19,848 bases of DNA from Anaerolineaceae bacterium (GCA_028714615.1 JAQTMA010000058.1:1-19848), one strand, 5' to 3'. Counted from the stretch's first letter, positions 1-7,364 are shown. Program-made: numbers and translations. The notes: a model not told the origin generated them from the sequence alone.

Positions 1-282
1 GATATCCGTAATTGTAAGATGCGCGGAGCTTTCATGTCCAGCCGCCCTCTGATCGGTGAGGGCGCCACAGCCCGCAGTATGGCGCGTACCTTCAAATGCT
101 TCGACCATGCTGATGCTGACGGGGTGAGCGGGTTTGTCACCATCACGGGTGGGAAAGCCACCACCTGCCGGGCAATGGCCGAGCAGACGGCTGATGTTGT
201 ATGTCAAAAACTTGCTTTCAGTTCACCCTGTACCACCCGGCAGGTACCGTTATGCTCTTATCGAGCTTTCAGGTATGATTGA
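1..282 (+). CDS. glpA: Glycerol-3-phosphate dehydrogenase, FAD subunit, C-terminal part (partial)
   Basis: Frame 1 is open from the first base to a TGA at 280-282, giving the last 93 residues of a protein whose start lies outside the window. The stretch DGVSGFVTITGGKATT, followed by R-x-MAEQTADVVC and then PCTTRQVPL, is the hallmark C-terminal FAD-binding end of the GlpA/GlpD (DAO superfamily) sn-glycerol-3-phosphate dehydrogenases: the GGK-x-TT motif, the MAE helix and the C-[RT]-T-x3-PL element. Known members oxidise glycerol 3-phosphate to dihydroxyacetone phosphate and pass electrons through FAD to quinone. The protein stops soon after the PL motif, so it lacks the long C-terminal BFD-type Fe-S extension of E. 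coli GlpA. The next genes are SdhB/C/D-like, which suggests they receive its electrons. Confidence is good for the family and lower for the exact substrate, because the N-terminal two thirds are not visible. Confidence 0.8.
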   Translation, partial: DIRNCKMRGAFMSSRPLIGEGATARSMARTFKCFDHADADGVSGFVTITGGKATTCRAMAEQTADVVCQKLAFSSPCTTRQVPLCSYRAFRYD

Positions 283-299
283 CCACGTGCATAAGAAGA

Positions 300-405
300 C
301 TCATTGGGAATCACCGTGAAGGATTCCTGAAATATTAATGTTTGCAGGTGCGTATCACGCGCGAACATCAATATTTCAGTCAGCCCCATGGTGATTCCCA
401 ATGAG
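300..405. repeat. 106-bp compound palindrome (long nested hairpin)
   Basis: The outer arms 300-315 and 390-405 are a perfect 16-bp inverted repeat (CTCATTGGGAATCACC and its complement), extendable inward to 318/387 with one G-T pair. Internal bulges of 8 and 7 nt follow. A second inverted repeat, 327-345 with 361-379, then pairs with one mismatch (337/369) and one G-T, leaving a 15-nt loop at 346-360. As RNA this would be one hairpin of about 37 pairs filling most of the 160-bp gap between the glpA-like and sdhB-like genes. It has no T-run, so it is not a simple intrinsic terminator. It could be a miniature transposable element with terminal inverted repeats, or an mRNA processing or stability hairpin that sets different levels of the flanking cistrons. 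No clear target-site duplication is visible. Confidence 0.85.
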
Positions 406-442
406 CTCATAATAATCCACATCCAATCACCGGGAGGGTTCT

Positions 443-1198
443 TTGAGCTCAAATCAATGGAAGGTCACCTGGAAAATTTACCGAAAAAAAGGGGATGGCA
501 AACCTTATTTCGATACATTTGCCCTCGAAGTAGATCCGGATGAATACGTTCTGGATGGGGTGGAACGCATCTGGGCCTATCAGGATCGTTCACTTGCTTT
601 CCGCCATGCTTGCCACCATTCTACATGTGGCGCTTGCGGTATGCGCGTGAATGGGATCGAAAGACTTACCTGTATTACTCCCTTTCGGGATGTGACTCAC
701 GATGGTGGCGTATTGACCATAGAACCCCTGCGGAATTTCACTGTGATTAGCGATTTGGTGGTTGACAGCGGCCGTTTCTACCAACTCATGGATCAGGCGC
801 ATTATCCGGCAGTAACGACTCTCGACCGTGCGCCCATAGGGAACACGATCTCTCCGGCTGGCAATCAAGTGGTCACTGGTCTGACACGCCTGAACGATTG
901 TATCGAATGCGGCCTATGCATTAGCGCATGCCCGATCGCAACTACCTCATCCGAATACCTGGGACCTGCCGTCCTGGCGGGCATCCAGTATGCTGGTATT
1001 AAGGACAATCCCGACTTATTGGGCCTGGTCGATTCCGAAGATGGCGCCTGGCGCTGCCATAGTGTATATGCATGCACCCAGGTGTGTCCATCTTTTGTAG
1101 ATCCTGCATGGCGCATCATGGATCTGCGCCGGAAGGTTGTGTCGCAACGCATCCATCACCTATTCCATCCAGGCAGGAGCGATTCTGATGCGGCCTGA
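443..1198 (+). CDS. sdhB: Succinate dehydrogenase/fumarate reductase-type iron-sulfur subunit
   Basis: This 251-residue protein has all three SdhB/FrdB cluster motifs in order. The N-terminal plant-type ferredoxin domain has [2Fe-2S] cysteines 57, 62, 65 and 77. A [4Fe-4S] motif has cysteines 153, 156, 159 and 163 followed by Pro. A [3Fe-4S]-type motif has cysteines 205, 211 and 215 followed by Pro. Known members relay electrons from a flavoprotein to quinone at the membrane. The start is TTG, chosen because GGGAGG at 432-437 lies 5 nt upstream and the family N-terminus begins here. It overlaps the next gene (sdhC-like) by 11 bp, so the two are co-transcribed. Its flavoprotein partner would normally be SdhA, but the gene immediately upstream is GlpA-like. 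Whether an sdhA lies elsewhere cannot be seen. The family call is very sure; the physiological partner is inference. Confidence 0.93.
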   Translation: MSSNQWKVTWKIYRKKGDGKPYFDTFALEVDPDEYVLDGVERIWAYQDRSLAFRHACHHSTCGACGMRVNGIERLTCITPFRDVTHDGGVLTIEPLRNFTVISDLVVDSGRFYQLMDQAHYPAVTTLDRAPIGNTISPAGNQVVTGLTRLNDCIECGLCISACPIATTSSEYLGPAVLAGIQYAGIKDNPDLLGLVDSEDGAWRCHSVYACTQVCPSFVDPAWRIMDLRRKVVSQRIHHLFHPGRSDSDAA

Positions 1199-1580
1199 AA
1201 ATACTCGGCGGGCTCCTATGAACGTGGTTAAATGGTTTGACTTGCGTGGCCTTGATTTAGGAACATTCGCATTCTTAATGAATCGGATTTCGGGAATTGG
1301 GCTGACCCTCTATCTCTTTTTACATCTACTTGTTCTGAGTACCCTCGCGCGTGGCGCTCAAGCATACGATCAATTCATTGCCTTGGTTAAGAATCCGATA
1401 TTCCTCTTCGGAGAATACCTGGTTGTGGTCGCAGTATTGGTGCATGGGCTAAATGGTCTGCGTATCGCCCTGACCAGCCTTGGGGTGGTAGTTCCCTGGC
1501 AAAAACAGCTCTTCATCGGCTTGATGGTGGTTGCGATAGGTGGTTGCGCCATTTTTGCCGTGCGGATGTTGGGAGGTTGA
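1188..1580 (+). CDS. sdhC: Succinate dehydrogenase-type cytochrome b membrane anchor, SdhC-like
   Basis: This small membrane protein of 130 residues has three hydrophobic segments (about 34-53, 72-98 and 107-127). Segment one carries the R-x-SGIG motif (R33, S35) and His46. Segment two carries HGLNGLR with His86. These are the usual quinone-site and haem b features of SdhC. The ATG at 1188 is chosen over earlier in-frame starts because AGGAG at 1175-1179 precedes it at normal distance and it overlaps the sdhB stop by only 11 bp. Its role is to anchor the Fe-S/flavoprotein part to the cytoplasmic membrane and reduce quinone. The stop overlaps the possible ATG of the next gene at 1580. The family assignment is firm from motif and position. 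Confidence 0.85.
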   Translation: MRPENTRRAPMNVVKWFDLRGLDLGTFAFLMNRISGIGLTLYLFLHLLVLSTLARGAQAYDQFIALVKNPIFLFGEYLVVVAVLVHGLNGLRIALTSLGVVVPWQKQLFIGLMVVAIGGCAIFAVRMLGG

Positions 1581-1582
1581 TG

Positions 1583-1948
1583 ATGAACGTTTCGATCCCC
1601 AAACCGCGTGAAAATACCTGGCTGTGGCTTGCCAAGTTGGCCAGTGGAGTATTTGTATTCGCTTTGATAATCGTACACATCATTGTCAATCATCTGGTTG
1701 CCACCGACGGATTACTGGATTATGCGGGGGTTGTCACCTACCTGTCCACCCCGTGGATTGCCGTGATGGAATCCACATTTTTGATCGTGGTCGTTAGTCA
1801 TTCCCTGCTAGGAGCGCGCAGTATATTTCTAGACCTGAAGCCAACTTCAAGATTGCTTGCAGGGTTGGACCTCATATTCATCCTGGTTGGTGTAGTTGCC
1901 ATACTCTATGGCATCGGGCTGATCCGCTTGATTGTCACCCGGGGATAG
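1583..1948 (+). CDS. sdhD: Succinate dehydrogenase-type membrane anchor, SdhD-like
   Basis: This 121-residue protein has three predicted membrane helices (about 14-39, 57-78 and 88-117). His32 and His37 lie in the first helix and His73 in the second (SHSLLGARS). Such paired histidines on SdhC and SdhD would fit the anchor type with two subunits and two haems b, but haem count is inference. Two consecutive ATGs (1580 and 1583) are possible. The second has the better spacing from GGGAGG at 1571-1576 (6 nt against 3). It follows the sdhC-like stop directly and ends 10 bp before the next gene. Sequence conservation is low in this family, so the call rests on size, topology, histidines and operon position. 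Confidence 0.8.
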   Translation: MNVSIPKPRENTWLWLAKLASGVFVFALIIVHIIVNHLVATDGLLDYAGVVTYLSTPWIAVMESTFLIVVVSHSLLGARSIFLDLKPTSRLLAGLDLIFILVGVVAILYGIGLIRLIVTRG

Positions 1949-1958
1949 GGGAACAGCG

Positions 1959-2987
1959 GTGCGTTTCCTGATATTTGGAGCTGGAGCAATTGGGACCTAT
2001 ATTGGGGGGAGCTTGTTATTGGCCAGGCAGCCGGTCGTTTTCCTGGAACGTCCTGATGCAGCCGCTGATCTGAAACAACGTGGGCTGAACCTAGAAATCA
2101 AGGGGGAGCGCCACGTCATCTCGCACCTACTGGTAGCAGATACCATTGAGGAGGCGCTAGAACAAGGTCCATTTACTGCTGGAATTGTAGCGATAAAATC
2201 CTATGATACCCCTGCTTTGGTGCAATCCTTTACTACTTCCCTCAAATGGATTCCACCTATCCTCTGTTTGCAGAATGGAGTGGAGAATGAACCCACCCTT
2301 GCGGGGGTCTTGGGCGCCGATCGCGTCATCCCTGGGACTGTAACCAGCGCAGTGGGACGGTTGGGGATAGGGGCGATCCGGCTTGAGCGTTTGCGCGGTG
2401 TGGGGGTGGCAACCGGGCACCCGATCAGTGCAGACCTTGTTTCGACCCTGAATCTGGCCGGATTGCATGCGCAATCCTTCCAGGATGCAGAGCGGATGAA
2501 GTGGTCGAAAATGTTCACCAATCTGATTGCCAATGCCAGCTCTGCAATCCTGGATATGACCCCCGGGCAGATTTTCGCCGATGGGCGCCTTTACCGGCTG
2601 GAGATCGCACAGTTGCGGGAAACGTTGCGTGTGATGAATGCTTATCAATTGCGTATTGTAAATCTGCCCGGTGTTCCTGTGCGATTGTTAGCTTGGGCGA
2701 TATGGAACTTGCTACCTTCTCTATCCCAGCCACTCCTCGCCCGTGCGATAGCAGGAGGGCGGGGCGCAAAAATGCCTTCCTTCCATATCGATCTTCACAA
2801 CGGGCGGGGGAGGAACGAAGTGGAATTCCTGAACGGAGCTGTGGTACGCTTTGGAGAGAGGGCAGGTATACCGACCCCGGTCAACCGGGCGCTCAACGAA
2901 ACTTTACTGGCGCTAACATCCGGCCAGCTTTCCATTCAGGCTTTCGCGCACCAACCCGAAAAGCTGATAGCCATTACTCATCGATGA
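1959..2987 (+). CDS. panE: 2-dehydropantoate 2-reductase family protein (PanE/ApbA)
   Basis: This 342-residue protein is a ketopantoate-reductase-family enzyme, normally NADPH-dependent and reducing 2-dehydropantoate to pantoate in pantothenate/CoA synthesis. The Rossmann motif GAGAIG sits at residues 7-12. LQNGVEN at 104-110 is a family signature. The helix KMFTNLIANASSAIL places the catalytic Lys at 184 and Asn at 188, as in E. coli PanE. NEVEFLNG places the acidic residue at Glu287. It is about 40 residues longer than E. coli PanE, the extra lying around residues 205-280. The GTG start at 1959 has AGGGGA 7 nt upstream; an upstream in-frame TTG at 1932 would overlap sdhD and has no such site. 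It sits inside the sdh-like operon with no other pantothenate genes near, so a different 2-ketoacid substrate is possible. Confidence 0.82.
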   Translation: MRFLIFGAGAIGTYIGGSLLLARQPVVFLERPDAAADLKQRGLNLEIKGERHVISHLLVADTIEEALEQGPFTAGIVAIKSYDTPALVQSFTTSLKWIPPILCLQNGVENEPTLAGVLGADRVIPGTVTSAVGRLGIGAIRLERLRGVGVATGHPISADLVSTLNLAGLHAQSFQDAERMKWSKMFTNLIANASSAILDMTPGQIFADGRLYRLEIAQLRETLRVMNAYQLRIVNLPGVPVRLLAWAIWNLLPSLSQPLLARAIAGGRGAKMPSFHIDLHNGRGRNEVEFLNGAVVRFGERAGIPTPVNRALNETLLALTSGQLSIQAFAHQPEKLIAITHR

Positions 2988-3000
2988 TTCAGGAGAACTT

Positions 3001-4395
3001 ATGTCAGTTCCTTCATGGGTCCATGACGCTATCTTTTACCAGATCTTTGTTGACCGGTTTGCTAACGGAGATCCGAGCAACGATCCACCCAATTTGGAGG
3101 CGTGGGGCTCACCCCCATCTCTTTGGGGATTTCAAGGCGGCGACCTACGCGGTATCATGCAGAAATTGGATTACTTGCTCGATCTGGGGATCAATACCCT
3201 CTATCTGACCCCGATCTTCCAGTCCTCCTCCACCCACCGCTATAACACGTATGATTATTACCGCATTGACTCTAAGCTGGGTTCTCACTCTGATTTTCGT
3301 GCGTTGGTCGATGCCGTCCACGCCAAAAGTATGCGTATCATCCTGGATGGGGTTTTCAACCATTGTGGAAGAGGCTTCTGGGCATTCAATGATCTGCTAG
3401 AAAACCAGGACAAATCGCCATACAAAGATTGGTACTTTGTCAACCATTTCCCCATTGACGCCTATTCTCCCGGGGAAGCCCGCGATTATGTCAGTTGGTG
3501 GAGATTGAAAAGCCTGCCTAAGTTTAATACGAGTAATCCTCAAGTGCGAAAATACTTGATGGGGGTTGGGAGGTATTGGACCGAACAGGGAATCGATGGA
3601 TGGCGACTGGATGTACCCAACGAGATTGACGACGATAGCTTCTGGGCAGAATTCCGGCAAACGGTACGAGGGGTCAATCCGGATGCTTACCTGGTCGGTG
3701 AGATTTGGGAGATGGACCCACGTTGGGCGAACGCTACCCACTTCGATGGATTGATGAATTACCCCCAGCGTACGGCATTACTAGGACTCTTGAATGGTAG
3801 TCTGAAAGTGTCTCAATTTGCCAGCCGGGTAGAAGAGTTGCTTCAGGCTTATCCAAAGGTGAATGCGTACGCCATGATGACGCTTGCCGGTTCGCACGAC
3901 GTTGAACGCATCATCACCTTATGTAATGGGGATCTGCGCAAAGTCCAAATGGCATACCTTTTCTTATTTACTTACCCTGGAGCGCCGATGGTGTATTATG
4001 GCGATGAGGTTGGCCTGGAAGGAGGAAAAGACCCGGACAACCGGCGGGCATTCCCTTGGGGTGCGGAGGTATGGAAAGCTGGATTGCGGACCTGGCTCCA
4101 ACACCTGATCGGGTTGCGCAAACACCTGGCAGCCCTCCGCCGGGGAAGCTACCTGCGCTTGCTGGTTGACGATACCCGCGGCTGCTATGTTTATGCCCGC
4201 GTTCTTGGAGATGAAAAGGTGATTGTCGCGCTGAATACCAGCAATACCCGGCGCATCTTGCGCGTGCCGGTGGGGCAAATGGGGTGGAGCGAGGGGCACA
4301 TACTACACAATCAACTGGGGAAAGGCGAATCGGTTGTCTCAGGGCTTAACTTGGTGCTCAGCGTCCGTCCATGGAGTGGGCTAGTCTTGCGCTAG
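3001..4395 (+). CDS. GH13 alpha-amylase family hydrolase (cyclomaltodextrinase/neopullulanase-like)
   Basis: This 464-residue glycoside hydrolase family 13 enzyme has all four conserved regions: DGVFNH at 116-121, GWRLDVPNE with the nucleophile Asp204, VGEIWE with the acid/base Glu234, and GSHDVERI with Asp300. The GWRLDV-x-NE form of region II is characteristic of cyclomaltodextrinase/neopullulanase/maltogenic amylase enzymes, which hydrolyse cyclodextrins, maltooligosaccharides or pullulan. It starts directly at the catalytic barrel (DAIFYQIFVDRFANGD) and lacks the N-terminal CBM34-like domain of about 120 residues usual in that subgroup. There is no signal peptide, so it probably acts on imported maltodextrins or glycogen in the cytoplasm. 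AGGAGA lies 5-6 nt before the ATG and 13 bp separate it from panE, so it is probably the last gene of the operon. Confidence 0.9.
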   Translation: MSVPSWVHDAIFYQIFVDRFANGDPSNDPPNLEAWGSPPSLWGFQGGDLRGIMQKLDYLLDLGINTLYLTPIFQSSSTHRYNTYDYYRIDSKLGSHSDFRALVDAVHAKSMRIILDGVFNHCGRGFWAFNDLLENQDKSPYKDWYFVNHFPIDAYSPGEARDYVSWWRLKSLPKFNTSNPQVRKYLMGVGRYWTEQGIDGWRLDVPNEIDDDSFWAEFRQTVRGVNPDAYLVGEIWEMDPRWANATHFDGLMNYPQRTALLGLLNGSLKVSQFASRVEELLQAYPKVNAYAMMTLAGSHDVERIITLCNGDLRKVQMAYLFLFTYPGAPMVYYGDEVGLEGGKDPDNRRAFPWGAEVWKAGLRTWLQHLIGLRKHLAALRRGSYLRLLVDDTRGCYVYARVLGDEKVIVALNTSNTRRILRVPVGQMGWSEGHILHNQLGKGESVVSGLNLVLSVRPWSGLVLR

Positions 4396-4427
4396 AATTT
4401 GTCCCCCTGTTAACCGATCTTCATTTT

Positions 4428-4769
4428 TTACTGGTCGTAAGCATCCTCGCTTCGTGATGCCATAATGAAATCGTTCATGTGCAGACCGTGAATTCTGTGC
4501 GTCCACCATGTCGCTGTGACCTTACCCCATTCGGTGACGAGAACCGGGTGGTGATTCTCTGCTTCGGCCAACCGACCCACTTGAACTGTGAAATCGAGGG
4601 CTTTTGCAAAATCTGGGAAGGTAAAGACACGTTCTAATTGTTTCTCTCCATCCCTCTCGACCAATTTCCAATTGGGCAAATCGGCCAAACGTTCATGGAT
4701 TTCCCGGTCATCCATCCGAGGAGTATCCCCTTTGATTGGAACACAATTGAACTTCGATAAATCGTGCAC
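4428..4769 (-). CDS. phhB: Pterin-4a-carbinolamine dehydratase
   Basis: This 113-residue protein matches the PCD/DCoH family, which dehydrates 4a-hydroxytetrahydropterin and so helps regenerate tetrahydrobiopterin-type cofactors. The active-site pattern is visible as ENHHP (Glu71, His73, His74), followed after 16 residues by His91 and then Asp100. The 18-residue spacing from the first His to His91 equals that of the mammalian enzyme. The GTG start is supported by GGAGGT 8 nt upstream; a later in-frame ATG (residue 19) would also keep the core domain. It begins 12 bp after the ABC permease stop and is the last gene of the mutS-ABC operon. No aromatic amino acid hydroxylase is in the window, so its pterin partner is unknown. 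It is convergent with the GH13 gene, with only 32 bp between. Confidence 0.9.
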   Translation of the reverse strand: MHDLSKFNCVPIKGDTPRMDDREIHERLADLPNWKLVERDGEKQLERVFTFPDFAKALDFTVQVGRLAEAENHHPVLVTEWGKVTATWWTHRIHGLHMNDFIMASRSEDAYDQ

Positions 4770-4781
4770 TTCCCACCTCCA

Positions 4782-5582
4782 TTAAATCAAATCCCACTGG
4801 CCGGACATTGTGGTGCGCCGCTCAACATAACGGAAGAGCCAATACCCGAGCACTGCGTATAGAAATCCAACCACCAGTTCTCCTGCCACCAGGGGAGCAA
4901 TAGTAGACCAGTTTGCACCCGCTAATACCAGGCGAGTAGCCTGGATGCCGCGGGTGATCGGCAAGGCAAACGAGACCCATTGCAGCGCTCCTGGCAAAGC
5001 TGATACCGGAAAATTGACGCCGCAAAAGATATAGAACAACATGTAGGTAACGGTTGTGATCGTCCAACCTTCACGGGTGGTGAGAGCGACGCTCCCGAGG
5101 ACGAGTCCAAGGCCTGTGGAAGTCAGGGTAAGTAGCAGAATGCATACGACGATTAGCGCCAGGTTAGCCCTCGAAAAATCGACTCCAAAAAAGATGATGG
5201 CTAGCGGGATAGCAATCAGAGTAGTGGTGAGCCCATCCAAAATGTGGAATAGAGTTCGACCGAGAAACAACGGCGCCCGAGGCGCAGGACTTCCGATCAG
5301 GTAAGGGAGCGTCCCGAATTGGCGTTCGGCGCCGATCGTCATCGAAACTCCACTGACCCCATTTACCGATGGCAAGAGCAGCAGATTGCCAATAACGATA
5401 TAAAGCGAGTCCTGCATACCGGCGAAGCGACCCATATATAAGAAAAGCAATAGCTGGAAGAAAGGGAAGATGACCTTAGCCGATACGTACGGACCAGGGC
5501 TCTGCCATGCGAAAAGCGCTCGATATGAATACCAGGCTTCGATCCCATACAGGCGCAGGTAAGATTTTAGCTTGTGGATCAT
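4782..5582 (-). CDS. ABC-2 type transporter permease (second of pair)
   Basis: This 266-residue integral membrane protein has about six hydrophobic segments (for example VIFPFFQLLLFLYMG and LALIVVCILLLTLTSTGLGL) and the ABC-2 type layout, with GAERQFGTLPYLIGSP as the conserved cytoplasmic loop that contacts the ATPase. The ATG at 5582 overlaps the TGA of the upstream permease in an ATGA arrangement, and an earlier in-frame start would run far into that gene, so 5582 is preferred. It forms one exporter with the neighbouring permease and the DrrA-type ATPase. The substrate cannot be told from sequence; related systems export drugs, lipids or glycolipids. Confidence 0.85.
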   Translation of the reverse strand: MIHKLKSYLRLYGIEAWYSYRALFAWQSPGPYVSAKVIFPFFQLLLFLYMGRFAGMQDSLYIVIGNLLLLPSVNGVSGVSMTIGAERQFGTLPYLIGSPAPRAPLFLGRTLFHILDGLTTTLIAIPLAIIFFGVDFSRANLALIVVCILLLTLTSTGLGLVLGSVALTTREGWTITTVTYMLFYIFCGVNFPVSALPGALQWVSFALPITRGIQATRLVLAGANWSTIAPLVAGELVVGFLYAVLGYWLFRYVERRTTMSGQWDLI

Positions 5583-6370
5583 ACCGCCGCCATTCCACCA
5601 ATCGTGCGGATGCGGTCGTGGACCAAATTGGTCAGCCAGCAAGAGGCGACCCAGAATAAGCAGGCCAAACTCAAGGCGGCAATCCAACTGATCGTTAGTT
5701 CCCGAAATGGGATCGCGGTAGCCAGTGAGCTGTTAAGCGCTCTTACTGCCCACCTCAGAGGAAGCCCATAGGAAAGGACCTGTAACCAGGCCGGTAGAAC
5801 CCCCACCGGAAACATGAATCCACAGATGACCGCTATCGGAAGTTCGATATAATTCACCGCCGTTCCGGATAATCGTGACCACGCGTGAAAATTAGCCAAG
5901 AATAAGCCGACGGTCCAGAAAGAAAACAATAGAACTACGATCGAGCCGAGGATCCAGGGTACGTTTGCAAATGGGATCGAATAATGGAACCAGACCTCCG
6001 CGACCAAAAAGGAGGCCATCAAACTTAGGAACCCCGTCAGAACGTTAGCCATCGTACGGATGGCCAGGATGGCGCTCAATGAAGTTGGACTCCCAACGAT
6101 CAGCTCAAGCGTCCCTTCGCGCCGGTCGCGGGTGATATCGAAGAACGAGGTGAAGAGCAGGCTACTCCACAAGCCCATGACGCCACCGCCAATGATCGTA
6201 TAAACAAGATCAGGAGCAGACCGTCCTGCGATCCTGGCCAGGACGAAACCGACCGTACTGAAGACGGCTGGTTGGATGAGCAGCAGTAATAACGACCACC
6301 AGGAGAGCGCTCGCAGACGAAATTGAACACTCATCTGGAAGAAAACCAGACGCAACCACCTAATTGCCAT
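5579..6370 (-). CDS. ABC-2 type transporter permease (first of pair)
   Basis: This 263-residue membrane protein has six probable transmembrane helices and the ABC-2 loop DRREGTLELIVGSPTS between helices two and three, equivalent to the ERQFGTLPYLIGSP loop of its neighbour. The two permeases are distant paralogues and probably form a heterodimeric channel. The ATG at 6370 (MAIRWLRLVFF) overlaps the ATPase stop by 11 bp. A longer frame upstream would overlap the ATPase by about 70 bp and is less likely. The Shine-Dalgarno match is weak (AAGAGCA), as expected for a translationally coupled gene. Function in export is inferred from family and gene order. Confidence 0.83.
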   Translation of the reverse strand: MAIRWLRLVFFQMSVQFRLRALSWWSLLLLLIQPAVFSTVGFVLARIAGRSAPDLVYTIIGGGVMGLWSSLLFTSFFDITRDRREGTLELIVGSPTSLSAILAIRTMANVLTGFLSLMASFLVAEVWFHYSIPFANVPWILGSIVVLLFSFWTVGLFLANFHAWSRLSGTAVNYIELPIAVICGFMFPVGVLPAWLQVLSYGLPLRWAVRALNSSLATAIPFRELTISWIAALSLACLFWVASCWLTNLVHDRIRTIGGMAAV

Positions 6371-7343
6371 TGGTCTGCTCTTGGATGATACTGACGTAAA
6401 CATCTTCCAAAGAAGGGCTATGAATCTCAAGCCCTTGAATCGCCTGACGTGCCAGGTAGGGTGCGAGCACTTCCATCACGCAGCCCGGCTCGTAAGTACG
6501 GATGGAGATGGATGGCGGCTCCCGATTACTCATGACCTTGAACTCTGCCCGGCCGCCTAGACCCATTAGCTGGTCGATCAAGCCTGACCTACCCTCTCGG
6601 ATGATCACATCGATGACTGTCTCGCCCGAGACCTGGCGTTTCAGCCCTAAGGGTGTATCCAGGGCCACCAAATGGCCGCGGTTGATGATCGCGATGCGGT
6701 CACATAATTCTTCTGCCTCATAGAGATAATGAGTGGTAAGCAAGACCGTCTTACCGAGCCCGACCAGATCTTTCACGATCCGGCGCAGCTCGCGAGAACC
6801 GACCGGATCGATACCAACGGTAGGTTCGTCCAGGAAAAGTAGATCCGGATCGGGAAGCATAACGCGAGCGAGATGCAAGCGTTGTTGCATGCCACTTGAA
6901 TAGGTCTCTACCCGTTCTTGCTCTCGTCCAGCCAGACCAACCAGCTCGAGCAACTCCGGTACCCTCCGGTGGGTTAGTTTTGGGTCGAGGCCATACAACT
7001 CAGCAAAATAGCGCAAGTTGTCTTGGGCGCTCAAGCGCGTATATAGGCCGCGTCCTCCACCGAAGGTAAACCCGATGCATGGGCGGATACCCTGCGTATC
7101 GTGGACGACATCCATTCCCAGGATGCGGGCGGCGCCGCCTGTCGGAAGCAGCAGCGTGGTGAGCATCTTCACCGTTGTTGTTTTCCCTGCGCCATTGGGA
7201 CCTAAGATACCAAATAATTCCCCTTTTTCGACCGAGAAAGAGATATCATCCACCGCGATCGTCTCTTTCTTGCTACGGCGCCAGAATCCGATCGTGGTTG
7301 AATAGATTTTGCGAAGATGGTCAGCTTCGATAGCGGGTGGCAT
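6360..7343 (-). CDS. ABC exporter ATP-binding protein, DrrA-like
   Basis: This 327-residue ATPase energises the two permeases encoded downstream. Walker A GPNGAGKTT is at 48-56 (Lys54), the signature YSSGMQQRL at 148-156, Walker B LLFLDEP with Asp172/Glu173, and the switch His205. A C-terminal domain of about 100 residues, typical of DrrA/NatA-type exporters, follows and ends in LEIHSPSLEDVYV. The usual Q-loop glutamine is absent: the region reads GFTFGGGRGLYTRL (91-104). An FGG-x-RGLY form at this place is seen in a subset of ABC-2 ATPases, so this is probably a subfamily trait and not a defect. The start lies 21 bp after the mutS stop with only a weak GGA ribosome-binding site. Confidence 0.9.
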   Translation of the reverse strand: MPPAIEADHLRKIYSTTIGFWRRSKKETIAVDDISFSVEKGELFGILGPNGAGKTTTVKMLTTLLLPTGGAARILGMDVVHDTQGIRPCIGFTFGGGRGLYTRLSAQDNLRYFAELYGLDPKLTHRRVPELLELVGLAGREQERVETYSSGMQQRLHLARVMLPDPDLLFLDEPTVGIDPVGSRELRRIVKDLVGLGKTVLLTTHYLYEAEELCDRIAIINRGHLVALDTPLGLKRQVSGETVIDVIIREGRSGLIDQLMGLGGRAEFKVMSNREPPSISIRTYEPGCVMEVLAPYLARQAIQGLEIHSPSLEDVYVSIIQEQTNGN

Positions 7344-7364
7344 TTTAGAATCCGGAAGTCATAA

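Noticed and set aside
258..452. A 64-codon - strand frame through the 106-bp palindrome
   Set aside because: It is antisense to the glpA/sdhB junction, and most of it is the palindrome itself; no start signal.
2501..3208. A 235-codon open frame on the + strand across the panE/GH13 junction
   Set aside because: It overlaps two well-supported genes in another frame, has no family motif or membrane pattern, and its composition is that of a shadow frame.
4396..4427. Gap between the convergent GH13 and PCD genes as a terminator
   Set aside because: It contains a T-run (CATTTTTTAC) but no stem of useful length before it on either strand.
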